DNA of 17,982 bases from Angelakisella sp. (GCA_020024515.1 JAHHTR010000038.1:1-17982); one strand, 5' to 3'; counted from the stretch's first letter, positions 1 to 7,983 are shown. The notes: a model not told the origin generated them from the letters alone. Program-made: numbers and translations.

Positions 1-684
1 GTTATTATTAGAATTACTTTCTTTATTATCTATGTCTTTTATGTTTGTTTTTTGACTGTGCGGTTTAGTTTTTCTTTTCTTTGATTTCTTTGATTTATGT
101 TTTTTATTATTTTTATTATTTATATGTCTTTGTGTGTTATCTTCAATTTCATTCTGAGTTGTAGCTGAATCTTGAGGGATAAAAGTATCAATATCAAACA
201 TCTTTGACTTTAAACCTTCACAATCACAAATTTGAACTGATATATGCGGATTCTCTTTCAATGGAAACTTATAAATTATTTTAGTTTCAAAATTGGCATT
301 GGAATACACTATTTTTGACTTTGCATCTACATCAAAATAATTTTCATCAGTTTTGATATCTCCGCAACTGTTTATTTCAATAACCGGTTTGCATTCTATA
401 TAAATAAGCAATTTTAAATTTCCATTGTCCTCTATTTCATAACCATTCATATCTACATTAACAGCGATATACATTTCTTTATCTTCTGGAGATATATAGA
501 AATATGAAATCAGTTTACTCACAGTATTTCCACTGCTTCCATCAGTGCATAGTAACTGTATTTTTGAATTTTCAATTTCAGTTGCATCTATATTGCCGTC
601 AATCTTGCAAACAGCATAAGAACTAATTGCCATAGTAAACAAAAAAATAGATGCAATAGCCAATGTAGCAACACGATTCATCAT
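1..684 (-). CDS. Secreted lysine-rich protein, unknown function (partial, C-terminus outside window)
   Basis: An open frame of 228 codons starts at ATG 684 and is still open at base 1, so the C-terminus is missing. A second in-frame ATG follows immediately at 681. Residues 1-24 form a Sec-type signal peptide: Arg at 4, a hydrophobic core, and a small-residue region ending in SSYA. The middle (about 25-165) looks like a beta-rich extracellular domain with four Cys residues in addition to the one just after the signal region. From about residue 175 it becomes a low-complexity Asn/Lys/Ser tail with repeated KKSKK-type runs, as in wall-spanning linkers or stalks before a membrane anchor or sortase signal; that ending cannot be seen here. 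No catalytic motif is recognisable and I assign no function. The weak ribosome site AAGTGGA lies about 8 bases upstream. The gene is divergent from nagB and has its own promoter. Confidence is high that it is coding and exported, low for any role. Confidence 0.8.
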   Translation of the reverse strand, partial: MMNRVATLAIASIFLFTMAISSYAVCKIDGNIDATEIENSKIQLLCTDGSSGNTVSKLISYFYISPEDKEMYIAVNVDMNGYEIEDNGNLKLLIYIECKPVIEINSCGDIKTDENYFDVDAKSKIVYSNANFETKIIYKFPLKENPHISVQICDCEGLKSKMFDIDTFIPQDSATTQNEIEDNTQRHINNKNNKKHKSKKSKKRKTKPHSQKTNIKDIDNKESNSNNN

Positions 685-714
685 TTTATCAATCCACTTT
701 TTTATATTTTTTCG

Positions 715-743
715 ATTATAACATTTTGTCAAACGTAATTCAA
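715..743 (-). promoter_or_regulatory. Sigma-A promoter for the secreted lysine-rich protein
   Basis: On the minus strand a TTGAAT -35 box (743-738) and a perfect TATAAT -10 box (720-715) are 17 bp apart. The predicted transcription start is near 708, giving a leader of about 24 nt before ATG 684. A TTGACA also occurs inside the spacer, but it is only 6 bp from the -10 box and is not usable. Confidence 0.65.
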
Positions 744-793
744 TTATATTATCTAATAAAAAACATATATTGCAAGTGAAAAGACAAAAAGTG

Positions 794-822
794 TAGAAAA
801 AATATAAAATAAATGATATAAT
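794..822 (+). promoter_or_regulatory. Probable sigma-A promoter of nagB
   Basis: A perfect TATAAT -10 box (817-822) has a 4/6 match TAGAAA -35 box (794-799) at 17 bp spacing. The predicted start near 829 falls inside an inverted repeat (826-849), and leaves a leader of about 60 nt. Confidence 0.5.
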
Positions 823-825
823 TTT

Positions 826-849
826 ATATGATGTTTCATATTATCATAT
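826..849. repeat. Inverted repeat in the nagB leader, operator-like
   Basis: ATATGAT and ATCATAT form perfect 7-bp arms separated by 10 bases, directly downstream of the predicted nagB -10 box. The position suits a repressor operator or a small 5' hairpin. It does not resemble the GntR-type NagR/YvoA site known from Bacillus, so the regulator is not identified. In A/T-rich DNA such repeats also arise by chance. Confidence 0.3.
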
Positions 850-887
850 ATAGAACATTAAAATTTACCTAATAGGAGATTCAAAAA

Positions 888-1613
888 ATGAAGATTAATA
901 TTTTAAAAACAGCTGATGAAATTGGCGAAGCAATAGGCAAAATCTTTTGTGATTATGTAAACGAAAAGCCTAATGCTGTTCTTGGCCTTGCAACAGGAGC
1001 CTCACCGGTTCCAACATACAATTACATTGCTAAGCAGTGCAAAGAGGGCAAGGTTAGCTTTAAAGATGTTACAACGTTTAATCTTGATGAATATTGCGAC
1101 CTTCCTAAGAAACACGCAAATAGCTTTTATTCATTCATGGTAGACAATCTTTTCTCAAAAGTAGATATCAACTTTGATAATATCAATTTCCTTGATGGCA
1201 ATACAGATTCTGTTGATGAAAGCGCAAGATATGCTAAGGCAATCAAAGATGCAAACGGTATTGATGTTCAGCTTCTTGGTATTGGACGTAATGGTCACAT
1301 CGGTTTCAATGAGCCTGCTGATGAATTTACAGACGAAGCTTTCAAAGTAAAACTTACAGACAGCACAATTGAAGCTAACTCTATATATTTTACAGATATA
1401 GCAATGCCTCATTACGCTATAACGATGGGTATCGGTTCAATCATGAGAGCTAAGAGCATTATTCTTGTCGCAACAGGTGAGAGCAAAGCAGAAGCTGTTA
1501 AGGCTATGATTGAAGGTGAAGTCACACCTAAGTGTCCCGCTTCTATTCTTCAGCAGCACGAGGATGCCACAATCTTCCTTGATGAGGCTGCAGCAAGCCT
1601 TTTAAAGAAATAA
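888..1613 (+). CDS. nagB: Glucosamine-6-phosphate deaminase (NagB)
   Basis: The enzyme converts glucosamine 6-phosphate to fructose 6-phosphate and ammonia in the cytoplasm, the last step of amino-sugar catabolism. Its 241 residues match the short Firmicutes form of NagB rather than the longer, allosterically regulated enterobacterial form (266 in E. coli). Diagnostic motifs are the phosphate-binding ATGASPVPTYNYI segment near residue 36, the FNLDEYCDL segment carrying the catalytic Asp near 67, and GIGRNGHIGFNEP near 130 with the catalytic His and the downstream Glu. The residue matching E. coli Asp141 is Asn here, which from memory is usual in the short class. AGGAG at 874-878 sits 9 bases before the ATG. 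The gene is monocistronic, between its own promoter and a strong terminator. No nagA or sugar transporter gene is adjacent, so substrate supply is encoded elsewhere. Confidence 0.97.
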   Translation: MKINILKTADEIGEAIGKIFCDYVNEKPNAVLGLATGASPVPTYNYIAKQCKEGKVSFKDVTTFNLDEYCDLPKKHANSFYSFMVDNLFSKVDINFDNINFLDGNTDSVDESARYAKAIKDANGIDVQLLGIGRNGHIGFNEPADEFTDEAFKVKLTDSTIEANSIYFTDIAMPHYAITMGIGSIMRAKSIILVATGESKAEAVKAMIEGEVTPKCPASILQQHEDATIFLDEAAASLLKK

Positions 1614-1651
1614 AGGTAGCTGATAGAAGTTTTTAGGAGATTAAGTTATCC

Positions 1652-1671
1652 CTTTGTACATACGTACAAAG
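1652..1671. repeat. Short perfect inverted repeat in the nagB 3' region
   Basis: Arms CTTTGTAC and GTACAAAG (8 bp) flank a 4-base ATAC loop, 38 bases after the nagB stop. There is no T tract behind it, so it is not a terminator by itself. It would form a small hairpin in the nagB 3' untranslated RNA upstream of the true terminator, or could be a protein-binding palindrome. Confidence 0.4.
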
Positions 1672-1701
1672 CCAAAAGTCAAAAAATAAATTAAGAAAAT
1701 T

Positions 1702-1746
1702 AAAACCTGATTTCGCCTTTTGCGAAGTCAGGTTTTATATTTTATA
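1702..1746 (+). terminator. Intrinsic terminator of nagB
   Basis: The outer stem AAAACCTGA/TCAGGTTTT and inner stem TTCGC/GCGAA are separated by one mismatch and closed by a CTTTT loop; T-rich sequence follows the 3' arm. The 5' arm starts with an A run, so it may also act weakly from the other strand. Confidence 0.85.
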
Positions 1747-1811
1747 AATATACCTTCTTCACATGACTAATAATGCAACAATTAATCTTTCGCTTTTACT
1801 GTGACAAAAGT

Positions 1812-1863
1812 AAAAAATCCCTTGAATACATCTTGTAACAAAAGTTCAAGATTATTCAAGGGA
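1812..1863 (-). terminator. Intrinsic terminator of the femX-yfhO operon
   Basis: Read on the minus strand, an 11-bp perfect outer stem (1863-1853 with 1828-1818) and a 6-bp inner stem ATCTTG/CAAGAT with an 11-base loop are followed by six T residues (1817-1812). It lies 44 bases beyond the yfhO stop codon. Confidence 0.85.
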
Positions 1864-1906
1864 ATATATTAGAAAATCTAATTCAAAACAGCTTTAAATC
1901 TGGAAA

Positions 1907-4747
1907 TTACTGATTGTTGTTTTGAAACTCATCAGGAATTATTGGTAAACCGTCATCTTCGCTTATTTCAACGTCGATTATATCGCTTTCAATGAAATCT
2001 GCATCAGGTTCAATTGTTTTTTTCTCACTAGCTATTGCAACTTTAACATTCTTTTTCTTCCTAACTATAAAGGAGATAATAAGAACCAAGAGTGCAACGG
2101 TGGAAATTCCAACACCTAACCCAAGCCCTTTAGGAAAGTATTTAAGTTCTATCGAATGTTCGCCTTCGGTTATATTGAATCCTAGTAAGGCATCACCGAT
2201 AGCAACGATATCTTTTTCTTCAAGCTGTTTGCCGTCTACAATAACCTTAAAACCTTTATCATAGGGGATTGAAGTGTAAACCAAACCGTCTTTAGGAGCG
2301 TTAATATTTCCTGTAATTCTTGTATTTTCAAATGTTTCAACCTGCATTGCACCATTTTTAAGTATATGGAAGCCTTCCTCAAAAGCTGTCATATCAATAC
2401 CATATGCAAAGAAATTAAGATTTGCACTTGGTTTATCCTCTTTAACTTTCATTTCTACAATAATAGGTACACCAGCCTCGCATTTCCCTAAATCGATGAT
2501 ATATTCTCTGTCTACATATTTCCCATACTGCTTTTGACCTTTTGAAATTAATATATCATCAATACTGTTTGATTCAACAAAGAGATAAACATTCTGAGTT
2601 TTCTCAGGTATAACTGCAAATGATATTATACCTTCTTTAGCTTCATCAATCTTATAGAAAGTCATATATCCTGTATCTAAACCGTTTAAGATTGGATCAA
2701 TATTGTCATAACTTTCATTATCGATTTTTAGCTGTTTGAATACATCTTTGATACCTGTCGCTTTTTCAAAATAATCATTCTGAACTTCAAAAGGATTTAC
2801 ACTGTCATATGACCAATCTTTAATATTTTTATCTACACAATACGCAATAGGAAGGTAATACTTGTTTTCATATGCTTTGAATTTTGCCTTAGCAGTTACA
2901 AAGTTATAAAAATCAGTATTAAAATCAGGCAGATTAATAGAATTGTTGTTTACGATATATTTCAGTGACATCATAGAATTATAAACAGGTGTTTGTGGAT
3001 TATAGGTGTAGCTATTTATATAGTTACCTGATAATCCAAGCTGTTGCTGAAGATTAGCAAGTTTCTCATATGCCATTGATGAGAAAGTAGAAACACCGTT
3101 ATAGTTGTACCAAGCAGGATCCATCCTTGCTCTTAAAGCAGCAAGTTCCATACGGTAAAACTTATTGTCTTCTTTTTTATCAAGTTTATTTTTAACTTTT
3201 CTGAAATCGGAATAATCCGCTGTGTACTCTGCTTTTGTTCTTCCCATATTATAATGATCCGTGTTTGCACTTACCGATTCTGCAAAAACGCAGCAGAGCA
3301 TAAGTACAGCCATTGCATAAGGTTGATATTTCTTAGTAGAAAAAAGATAGAATATAACTGTGTAAAGAACAACAAATATAATACTTATGATAATTGTTGT
3401 GTCATTAACATTTTTAGAAGTAATCTTTTCAACGAGTATGATGCCAAAAGTTACCGCTGTTCCGGCACCTAAAATTTCTTTTCCTGTAAACTCATGTAAA
3501 CGTTTAAAAGCTTTAAATGCCATTACGAGTAAAACAAAAGAATACATGAATGAGAAACGATATGGCAAATCATTCGGAAAGTGAAAAGCATGCCATATAT
3601 AGTTCAATATATTTATGTTAAAGCTCAAATAAAAAATACCAAGCAAAGAAACATTAGCAATTTTTTCTCTTAGCGGGATTGATTTAGAGAAAAGATATAA
3701 AGGAACAAGCATAACAGTTGCTATTCCGCAATATACGTTTGGTAAAACAATGGTTCCACTACTTCTTATTGTAGGTTCTACGCTTGCGAGATGATTTGCA
3801 AGAAAATCAAAAATAGAAAAATAAGATTTTATAGTTTCTGGTATTGTACCGCTTGTTGCTGAACTGTTTTGAAGTACAAAAAAAACAGGTACAAGAGCAA
3901 AAGCTACGATAGCAGCACCTAGAATACTTGAAAGCGCAAAGGTAACACCACTTGATAAGAATGATGAATAGCGAATCTTATCTATGAACTTTACTTTTCT
4001 GTGTCCGTTTTTATCTGTATAAGAAGGGGGATTAATATATAAATCTGAAATATTTCTGCTACTGAAATAATAAACTAGGAAATAAATAACAGAGAAGATA
4101 CAAGCCATGTATCCCATATAGTAACCTGTTATCAATATCATAGCTAAGGAAAAAATATAAAGACCTGGTTTCCTTTTATTGATTATTTTTTCTATACCCA
4201 ATACAAGCAGTGGAAAATAAACCATAGCATCAAGCCACATTATATTCCAATAGTATGCAATAAAAAATCCGCAGAAAGAGTATAAAACACCGAAAGCTGC
4301 GGTAGCAGGGGAATGCTCTTTAAGTGAACATTTGAGATAGTAGGTAAATGTCGCACTTGAAAATGCAGCTTGTAAAAGAACAATTGTAGCAATAGCTTCA
4401 GGCATATTCTCATGTCCGAATAAAAGCATTAAAAGCGAAATAGGACTGCAAATATAATTATAAAAGTTTCCTAAGAAGCTTCCGCCAAGACCTGTATTCC
4501 AAGAATAGAGAAAGCTGTCAAGATTTGTTACACGATCATAAAATTCTGCAAAGAGTGGACCGTATTGATGATAAAGATCCATTCTAAGTACAGTCCCGTC
4601 ACCAAAAGGAATAACACTGTGACAAAGATATACAATCATCATTATTACAGCTGAACACGTAAAAGCTATCCAGCAAAATTTATTGTCTTTAAAAATTCTA
4701 GACATTAAATTTTGCTTTTCGCTTTTATTTTTTAGTCTTTTTTTCAT
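1907..4747 (-). CDS. YfhO-family multi-pass membrane protein, probable GT-C type glycosyltransferase
   Basis: The 946-residue protein has about a dozen membrane helices over residues 25-500, then a large extracellular beta-rich domain (about 500-885), a last membrane helix near 890-910 (GLGVGISTVALLVLIIS followed by RKKK), and an acidic cytoplasmic tail. The N-terminal block DLYHQYGPLF (Asp57) and the following SWNTGLGGS...NYICSPISLLMLLF segment are typical of the YfhO family (pfam YfhO). Bacillus and Listeria members are thought to move lipid-linked sugars onto lipoteichoic acid outside the membrane; that role here is inferred by homology. The first helix starts after a basic cytoplasmic end, and GGAG lies 8 bases before the ATG. 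It is the second gene of an operon, 17 bp after the FemX-like gene. No CsbB-type lipid-linked sugar transferase is adjacent, so the donor and acceptor are unknown. Confidence 0.88.
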   Translation of the reverse strand: MKKRLKNKSEKQNLMSRIFKDNKFCWIAFTCSAVIMMIVYLCHSVIPFGDGTVLRMDLYHQYGPLFAEFYDRVTNLDSFLYSWNTGLGGSFLGNFYNYICSPISLLMLLFGHENMPEAIATIVLLQAAFSSATFTYYLKCSLKEHSPATAAFGVLYSFCGFFIAYYWNIMWLDAMVYFPLLVLGIEKIINKRKPGLYIFSLAMILITGYYMGYMACIFSVIYFLVYYFSSRNISDLYINPPSYTDKNGHRKVKFIDKIRYSSFLSSGVTFALSSILGAAIVAFALVPVFFVLQNSSATSGTIPETIKSYFSIFDFLANHLASVEPTIRSSGTIVLPNVYCGIATVMLVPLYLFSKSIPLREKIANVSLLGIFYLSFNINILNYIWHAFHFPNDLPYRFSFMYSFVLLVMAFKAFKRLHEFTGKEILGAGTAVTFGIILVEKITSKNVNDTTIIISIIFVVLYTVIFYLFSTKKYQPYAMAVLMLCCVFAESVSANTDHYNMGRTKAEYTADYSDFRKVKNKLDKKEDNKFYRMELAALRARMDPAWYNYNGVSTFSSMAYEKLANLQQQLGLSGNYINSYTYNPQTPVYNSMMSLKYIVNNNSINLPDFNTDFYNFVTAKAKFKAYENKYYLPIAYCVDKNIKDWSYDSVNPFEVQNDYFEKATGIKDVFKQLKIDNESYDNIDPILNGLDTGYMTFYKIDEAKEGIISFAVIPEKTQNVYLFVESNSIDDILISKGQKQYGKYVDREYIIDLGKCEAGVPIIVEMKVKEDKPSANLNFFAYGIDMTAFEEGFHILKNGAMQVETFENTRITGNINAPKDGLVYTSIPYDKGFKVIVDGKQLEEKDIVAIGDALLGFNITEGEHSIELKYFPKGLGLGVGISTVALLVLIISFIVRKKKNVKVAIASEKKTIEPDADFIESDIIDVEISEDDGLPIIPDEFQNNNQ

Positions 4748-4764
4748 TTTTCTTTCTCCGTTTT

Positions 4765-5985
4765 TTATTTTTTAATTTTCTTAATCACCTTTTTAGCAAG
4801 TGGAAGTAAAGTTTCAAAAGCAAAGTATAAAGGCTTATTTATAGCCATATCAAATTCGCCTACATATTCAAAGATATGGGGAACAAATTTAGTCTTAAAT
4901 TTTGAAAGATGATCGTCAAAAGTACCGTCAACGCCGCCAAGATTAAAGTAATCGCAGCCGAGGTTAATTGCATCACTTACTCCTGCGTAAATAAGACCTA
5001 CTGAAGCACAAAGTGTCGGAAGGACAGATATATCTGAACCTGCATAAAGATATTCTGCAATCTTAACACCTTTCATTTCCTTTTCAGGCATAATTACAAG
5101 GCTTGCAGCAAGATTTACAACAGTACCTCTCTCTTTAATAAGTTCTTCAGCTTCATTTAATTTCTTAGTGTTCTGAAGCACATTCTGATTCTTTTTAATT
5201 AAACCTTTAAGATATTCAACATACTCATCAAGATGCATCTCAGCATAATAAATAACAGCTCTATCACCATATGCGTTGAGAATCTTTTTGAAGTATTCTT
5301 CGTTTCTAAGTGTGATTCCCTGTCTCTTTTCTACCTGACTCAGCAATCTTACAAATTCACTTAAATCATCGTCTTTCTGAGCTTTAATGAATCTGATACC
5401 TTTTGACTTATGGAATGAGCCCATATAATATCTTGTCTTTTTAGGCATGATTTTCATAAACCTCTGAATATCAACATGACCGTTTTCATCAAAAAGAGGA
5501 ATAGCCATATTAAATCTAGGCTGGAAATATGAGCTGATATCAAGACCAAATCCGCCATGCTCAAATCCGCATTCTTTAAGGTTACTTATAGTATCGTCAA
5601 ATTTATTTCCAAAATCAGCTGATGTTTGACCTTCATAATTTTCTCTGATAACAAAAGGGTCGATTTTTACAGCTATTGCACCTGTTTTTTTAGCATATTT
5701 TTTAAGTCCATTGCAAAATTCCGATACAGCCTCCGCATCGCTAAAATTCATAATTGGACCACGAGGGGAGTAAATAATCTTTTTGCCGAGCGGGAGATGA
5801 CGAATTAGCAAAAGTGCTCCAGCTATTAAAACTTCGTCCTTATATAAACCACAAATTTCTTTACCCCAATTATCTTTAACATCTGCCCATTCTGGAAGCT
5901 GCGTAAAACAATATGCCGGAGCATTATTTAGAAATTCTCGATATTCTTCTGGTGCTATACCAGCCTTAAAACTGTATTCAGACAT
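4765..5985 (-). CDS. FemAB/FemX-family peptidoglycan aminoacyltransferase
   Basis: Proteins of this family use aminoacyl-tRNA to add cross-bridge amino acids to the lysine or diamino acid of lipid II on the cytoplasmic face of the membrane. The 406 residues are close to the usual family size and consist of two GNAT-like halves. A helical arm lies around 240-285, rich in Lys/Glu/Asn and matching the coiled-coil insertion of Fem enzymes. The C-terminal half has the typical NLGCDYFNLGGVDG and HLSKFKTKFVP...EYVGEFD blocks. The frame is open to 6132, but ATG 5985 is the better start: AAGGAG (6000-5995) lies 9 bases upstream, and the extra upstream residues would cover the promoter. It is first in an operon with the YfhO gene. 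The amino acid added cannot be read from sequence. FemX versus FemA/B is not resolved. Confidence 0.88.
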   Translation of the reverse strand: MSEYSFKAGIAPEEYREFLNNAPAYCFTQLPEWADVKDNWGKEICGLYKDEVLIAGALLLIRHLPLGKKIIYSPRGPIMNFSDAEAVSEFCNGLKKYAKKTGAIAVKIDPFVIRENYEGQTSADFGNKFDDTISNLKECGFEHGGFGLDISSYFQPRFNMAIPLFDENGHVDIQRFMKIMPKKTRYYMGSFHKSKGIRFIKAQKDDDLSEFVRLLSQVEKRQGITLRNEEYFKKILNAYGDRAVIYYAEMHLDEYVEYLKGLIKKNQNVLQNTKKLNEAEELIKERGTVVNLAASLVIMPEKEMKGVKIAEYLYAGSDISVLPTLCASVGLIYAGVSDAINLGCDYFNLGGVDGTFDDHLSKFKTKFVPHIFEYVGEFDMAINKPLYFAFETLLPLAKKVIKKIKK

Positions 5986-6005
5986 AATATAAAACTCCTT
6001 ATATT

Positions 6006-6023
6006 TTATAAGCGTTATAAGCG
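6006..6023. repeat. Tandem 9-bp direct repeat at the femX transcription start
   Basis: Two perfect adjacent copies of TTATAAGCG (plus-strand reading) lie just downstream of the predicted femX -10 box, in the leader RNA region. The placement is compatible with an operator, but two copies alone are weak evidence. Confidence 0.35.
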
Positions 6024-6028
6024 TATTT

Positions 6029-6057
6029 ATTTTATCACATTCTGCCCATATATGCAA
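6029..6057 (-). promoter_or_regulatory. Promoter of the femX-yfhO operon
   Basis: On the minus strand the -35 box is TTGCAT (6057-6052) and the extended -10 is TGATAAAAT (hexamer 6034-6029), with 17 bp spacing. The predicted start is near 6022, giving a leader of about 37 nt. It points away from the tRNA-Pro promoter. Confidence 0.55.
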
Positions 6058-6117
6058 TTGTACAAGTAATATATGTATAAGAAAAATAGGAGCTTGCAAA
6101 ATAAAAAGAAAAAACAC

Positions 6118-6146
6118 TTGCATTATTGACATTAATGTGATATTAT
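6118..6146 (+). promoter_or_regulatory. Promoter of tRNA-Pro
   Basis: TTGCAT (6118-6123) and an extended -10 TGATATTAT (hexamer 6141-6146) are 17 bp apart, placing the start a few bases before the tRNA. A perfect TTGACA at 6126-6131 is also present, but no good -10 box stands at the right distance from it. Confidence 0.55.
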
Positions 6147-6157
6147 ATACAAGTCAT

Positions 6158-6233
6158 CCGGGTGTGGCGCAGCTGGTAGCGCGCTTGACTGGGGGTCAAG
6201 AGGCCGTGAGTTCAAGTCTCGCCACTCGGACCA
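6158..6233 (+). tRNA. tRNA-Pro, anticodon GGG
   Basis: The 76-nt cloverleaf has a 7-bp acceptor stem that begins with the C1-G72 pair characteristic of bacterial proline tRNAs and contains one G-U pair. The anticodon stem CTTGA/TCAAG encloses loop CTGGGGG with GGG at 6191-6193, reading CCC and CCU. The T loop is TTCAAGT and CCA is encoded at the 3' end. It stands alone, with its own promoter and terminator. Confidence 0.97.
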
Positions 6234-6234
6234 A

Positions 6235-6269
6235 CAGCCCATAACTTTAAGGTTATGGGCTGCTTTTTT
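6235..6269 (+). terminator. Intrinsic terminator of tRNA-Pro
   Basis: An 11-bp perfect stem CAGCCCATAAC/GTTATGGGCTG with a 6-base loop starts one base after the CCA end and is followed by C and six T residues. Confidence 0.93.
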
Positions 6270-6297
6270 CTATAAACCATCTTTCTTTATCTTTATA

Positions 6298-6325
6298 TAA
6301 GACAAGTAATAATATTCTTGTCTTA
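6298..6325. repeat. Secondary hairpin overlapping the galT terminator
   Basis: TAAGACAAG and CTTGTCTTA form 9-bp arms around a 10-base loop. The right arm shares three bases with the larger hairpin at 6323-6377. On the minus strand it would come after the galT terminator. Confidence 0.4.
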
Positions 6326-6377
6326 CATAAAATAATAGCCTCTCGAAAAAATATCGAGAGGCTATTATTTTATGTAA
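6323..6377 (-). terminator. Intrinsic terminator of galT, structurally bidirectional
   Basis: A perfect 24-bp inverted repeat with a 7-base A-rich loop sits 5 bases beyond the galT stop codon. The GC-rich core is GCCTCTCGA/TCGAGAGGC. The outer arm is TATTATTTTATG on either strand, so each direction has a GC hairpin followed by a T-rich tract. It therefore also backs up the tRNA-Pro terminator. Confidence 0.88.
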
Positions 6378-6382
6378 AAAGA

Positions 6383-7879
6383 TTATTTGCTGTTTACAGC
6401 ATCTATAAAATTCATAAATGCTTTTCTGCCATCTTCAGTGCATTTATAAACACCAGCATCTTCAAGAACTTCTGAGAATACCTTACCTGTTTCATCAAGA
6501 ATTATATCAAGTGCATTATCCTTATCAAAAGTATATTTTTTCTTAAGTTCTTCTATCCATGCAGCATGCTTTTGAAGTTCTTCATCATTAGAAATATCAC
6601 GACCCTCAGCAACAGCTTCTGAAAGATTTACGAGTTCTTTTTTTAAACGGCTGGGTAAAACAGCTAAGCCCATAACTTCAATAAGGCCAATATTTTCCTT
6701 TTTAATATGGTGCTTATCTGCATGAGGATGGAAAACGCCGAGAGGATGTTCTTCGCTAACAACATTGCAACGTAATACTAAATCTAATTCATAAAGATTT
6801 CCTCTGCGTCTTGCAATAGGAGTAATTGTATTGTGCGGTTCACCGTCAGAGAATGCAACGATACCAACACTTTCATCAGAGTAATTTCTCCAAAGAGTTA
6901 AAATCTTATCAGCTAAATCAGCAAGTCTCTTAGGATCTTTACCATCTAAGCGTATAACACTCATAGGCCACTTAACAATACCTGCTTTGATATCGTCATA
7001 TCCGTCAAAAGTGATTTCTTTTTCTATTTCTGCTGTTTCCATTGCAAAAGTATAATGGCCGCCCTGGAAATGCTCATGGCTTAAAATTGAGCCGCCAACA
7101 ATCGGAAGGTCTGCATTAGAACCTACAAAATAGTGTGGGAATACAGTAACAAAATCGAGAAGCTTTTCAAATGCAGCACGATCGATTTTCATTGGAACGT
7201 GTTCACCATTAAATACAATACAATGCTCATTATAATAAACATAAGGTGAGTACTGCAAGAACCAATCTTTGCCGCCGATTTTAATAGGAATAATTCTGTG
7301 GTTAGCTCTTGCAGGATGATTCATTCTGCCTGCATAGCCTTCATTTTCACGGCAGAGCTGGCATTTAGGATAGCCTGCTTGAGGTGCATTTTTTGCAGCA
7401 GCAATAGCTTTTGGGTCTTTTTCAGGCTTAGAAAGGTTGATAGTAATGTCAATTAAGCCATATTTACTATTATACTTCCAACGCATATCTTTTGCTATTC
7501 GATAGCGACGAATGTAGTCTGTGTCGCAGCTGAATTTGTAATACCAGTTTGTTGCTTTAACAGGATCCTGAGCATACTTTTCATTAAAAGTTCTTATGAC
7601 TTCTCTAGGCATTGGTGTTAAAGTACCCATAATTCTTGTGTCAAATATATCTCTGGCAGTTATGTTATCTTCACAAATATTATATTTGCAAGCGTAGTCT
7701 AAAATTCCAGCTAAAATTTCTTCTAAATCTTCAATTTGAGGTTCATCAGAAGGTGTGTAGTCATCCATATGCATTAAGTCAAGCAAGCGATTAACAAGTA
7801 CCTGATGGTCACATGCTTCAGCCAGTCCTTGATTCATGGCATAGGATACTAATGAATCAAGATAAGTTTCAATTTTCAT
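6383..7879 (-). CDS. galT: UDP-glucose--hexose-1-phosphate uridylyltransferase, class II (GalT)
   Basis: GalT transfers UMP from UDP-glucose to galactose 1-phosphate in the Leloir pathway, in the cytoplasm. The 498 residues match the class II (Firmicutes) GalT family, which is longer than and only distantly similar to the enterobacterial class I enzyme. Visible motifs are CQLCRENEGYAGR at 173-185 with a CxxC pair, and SHEHFQGG at 267-274, the class II version of the active-site histidine segment (HPHxQ in class I). The frame extends to 7969, but ATG 7879 is chosen because GGAGTGA lies about 9 bases before it, MKIETYLDSLV resembles the family N-terminus, and the extra 30 residues have no ribosome site. 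galK and galE are not adjacent; the gene is alone between two tRNA genes. Confidence 0.95.
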   Translation of the reverse strand: MKIETYLDSLVSYAMNQGLAEACDHQVLVNRLLDLMHMDDYTPSDEPQIEDLEEILAGILDYACKYNICEDNITARDIFDTRIMGTLTPMPREVIRTFNEKYAQDPVKATNWYYKFSCDTDYIRRYRIAKDMRWKYNSKYGLIDITINLSKPEKDPKAIAAAKNAPQAGYPKCQLCRENEGYAGRMNHPARANHRIIPIKIGGKDWFLQYSPYVYYNEHCIVFNGEHVPMKIDRAAFEKLLDFVTVFPHYFVGSNADLPIVGGSILSHEHFQGGHYTFAMETAEIEKEITFDGYDDIKAGIVKWPMSVIRLDGKDPKRLADLADKILTLWRNYSDESVGIVAFSDGEPHNTITPIARRRGNLYELDLVLRCNVVSEEHPLGVFHPHADKHHIKKENIGLIEVMGLAVLPSRLKKELVNLSEAVAEGRDISNDEELQKHAAWIEELKKKYTFDKDNALDIILDETGKVFSEVLEDAGVYKCTEDGRKAFMNFIDAVNSK

Positions 7880-7983
7880 TATTGTAATCACTCCGATTTT
7901 TGAAATTGCTTTCTTGCTCAAATATTCAAAGATAGAGCAAAGAAACCTAAAAAGCACATAATACAACATAGTATTACTATTCT

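Noticed and set aside
6126..6131. Perfect TTGACA before tRNA-Pro as the -35 box
   Set aside because: No -10 box lies 16-18 bp downstream; TTGCAT at 6118 with TATTAT at 17 bp is a better pair.
5986..6132. N-terminal extension of the FemX-like frame
   Set aside because: It has no ribosome site at its ATG and covers the femX promoter and leader; AAGGAG fits ATG 5985.
7880..7969. N-terminal extension of GalT
   Set aside because: There is no ribosome site, and the extension does not resemble class II GalT; GGAGTGA supports ATG 7879.
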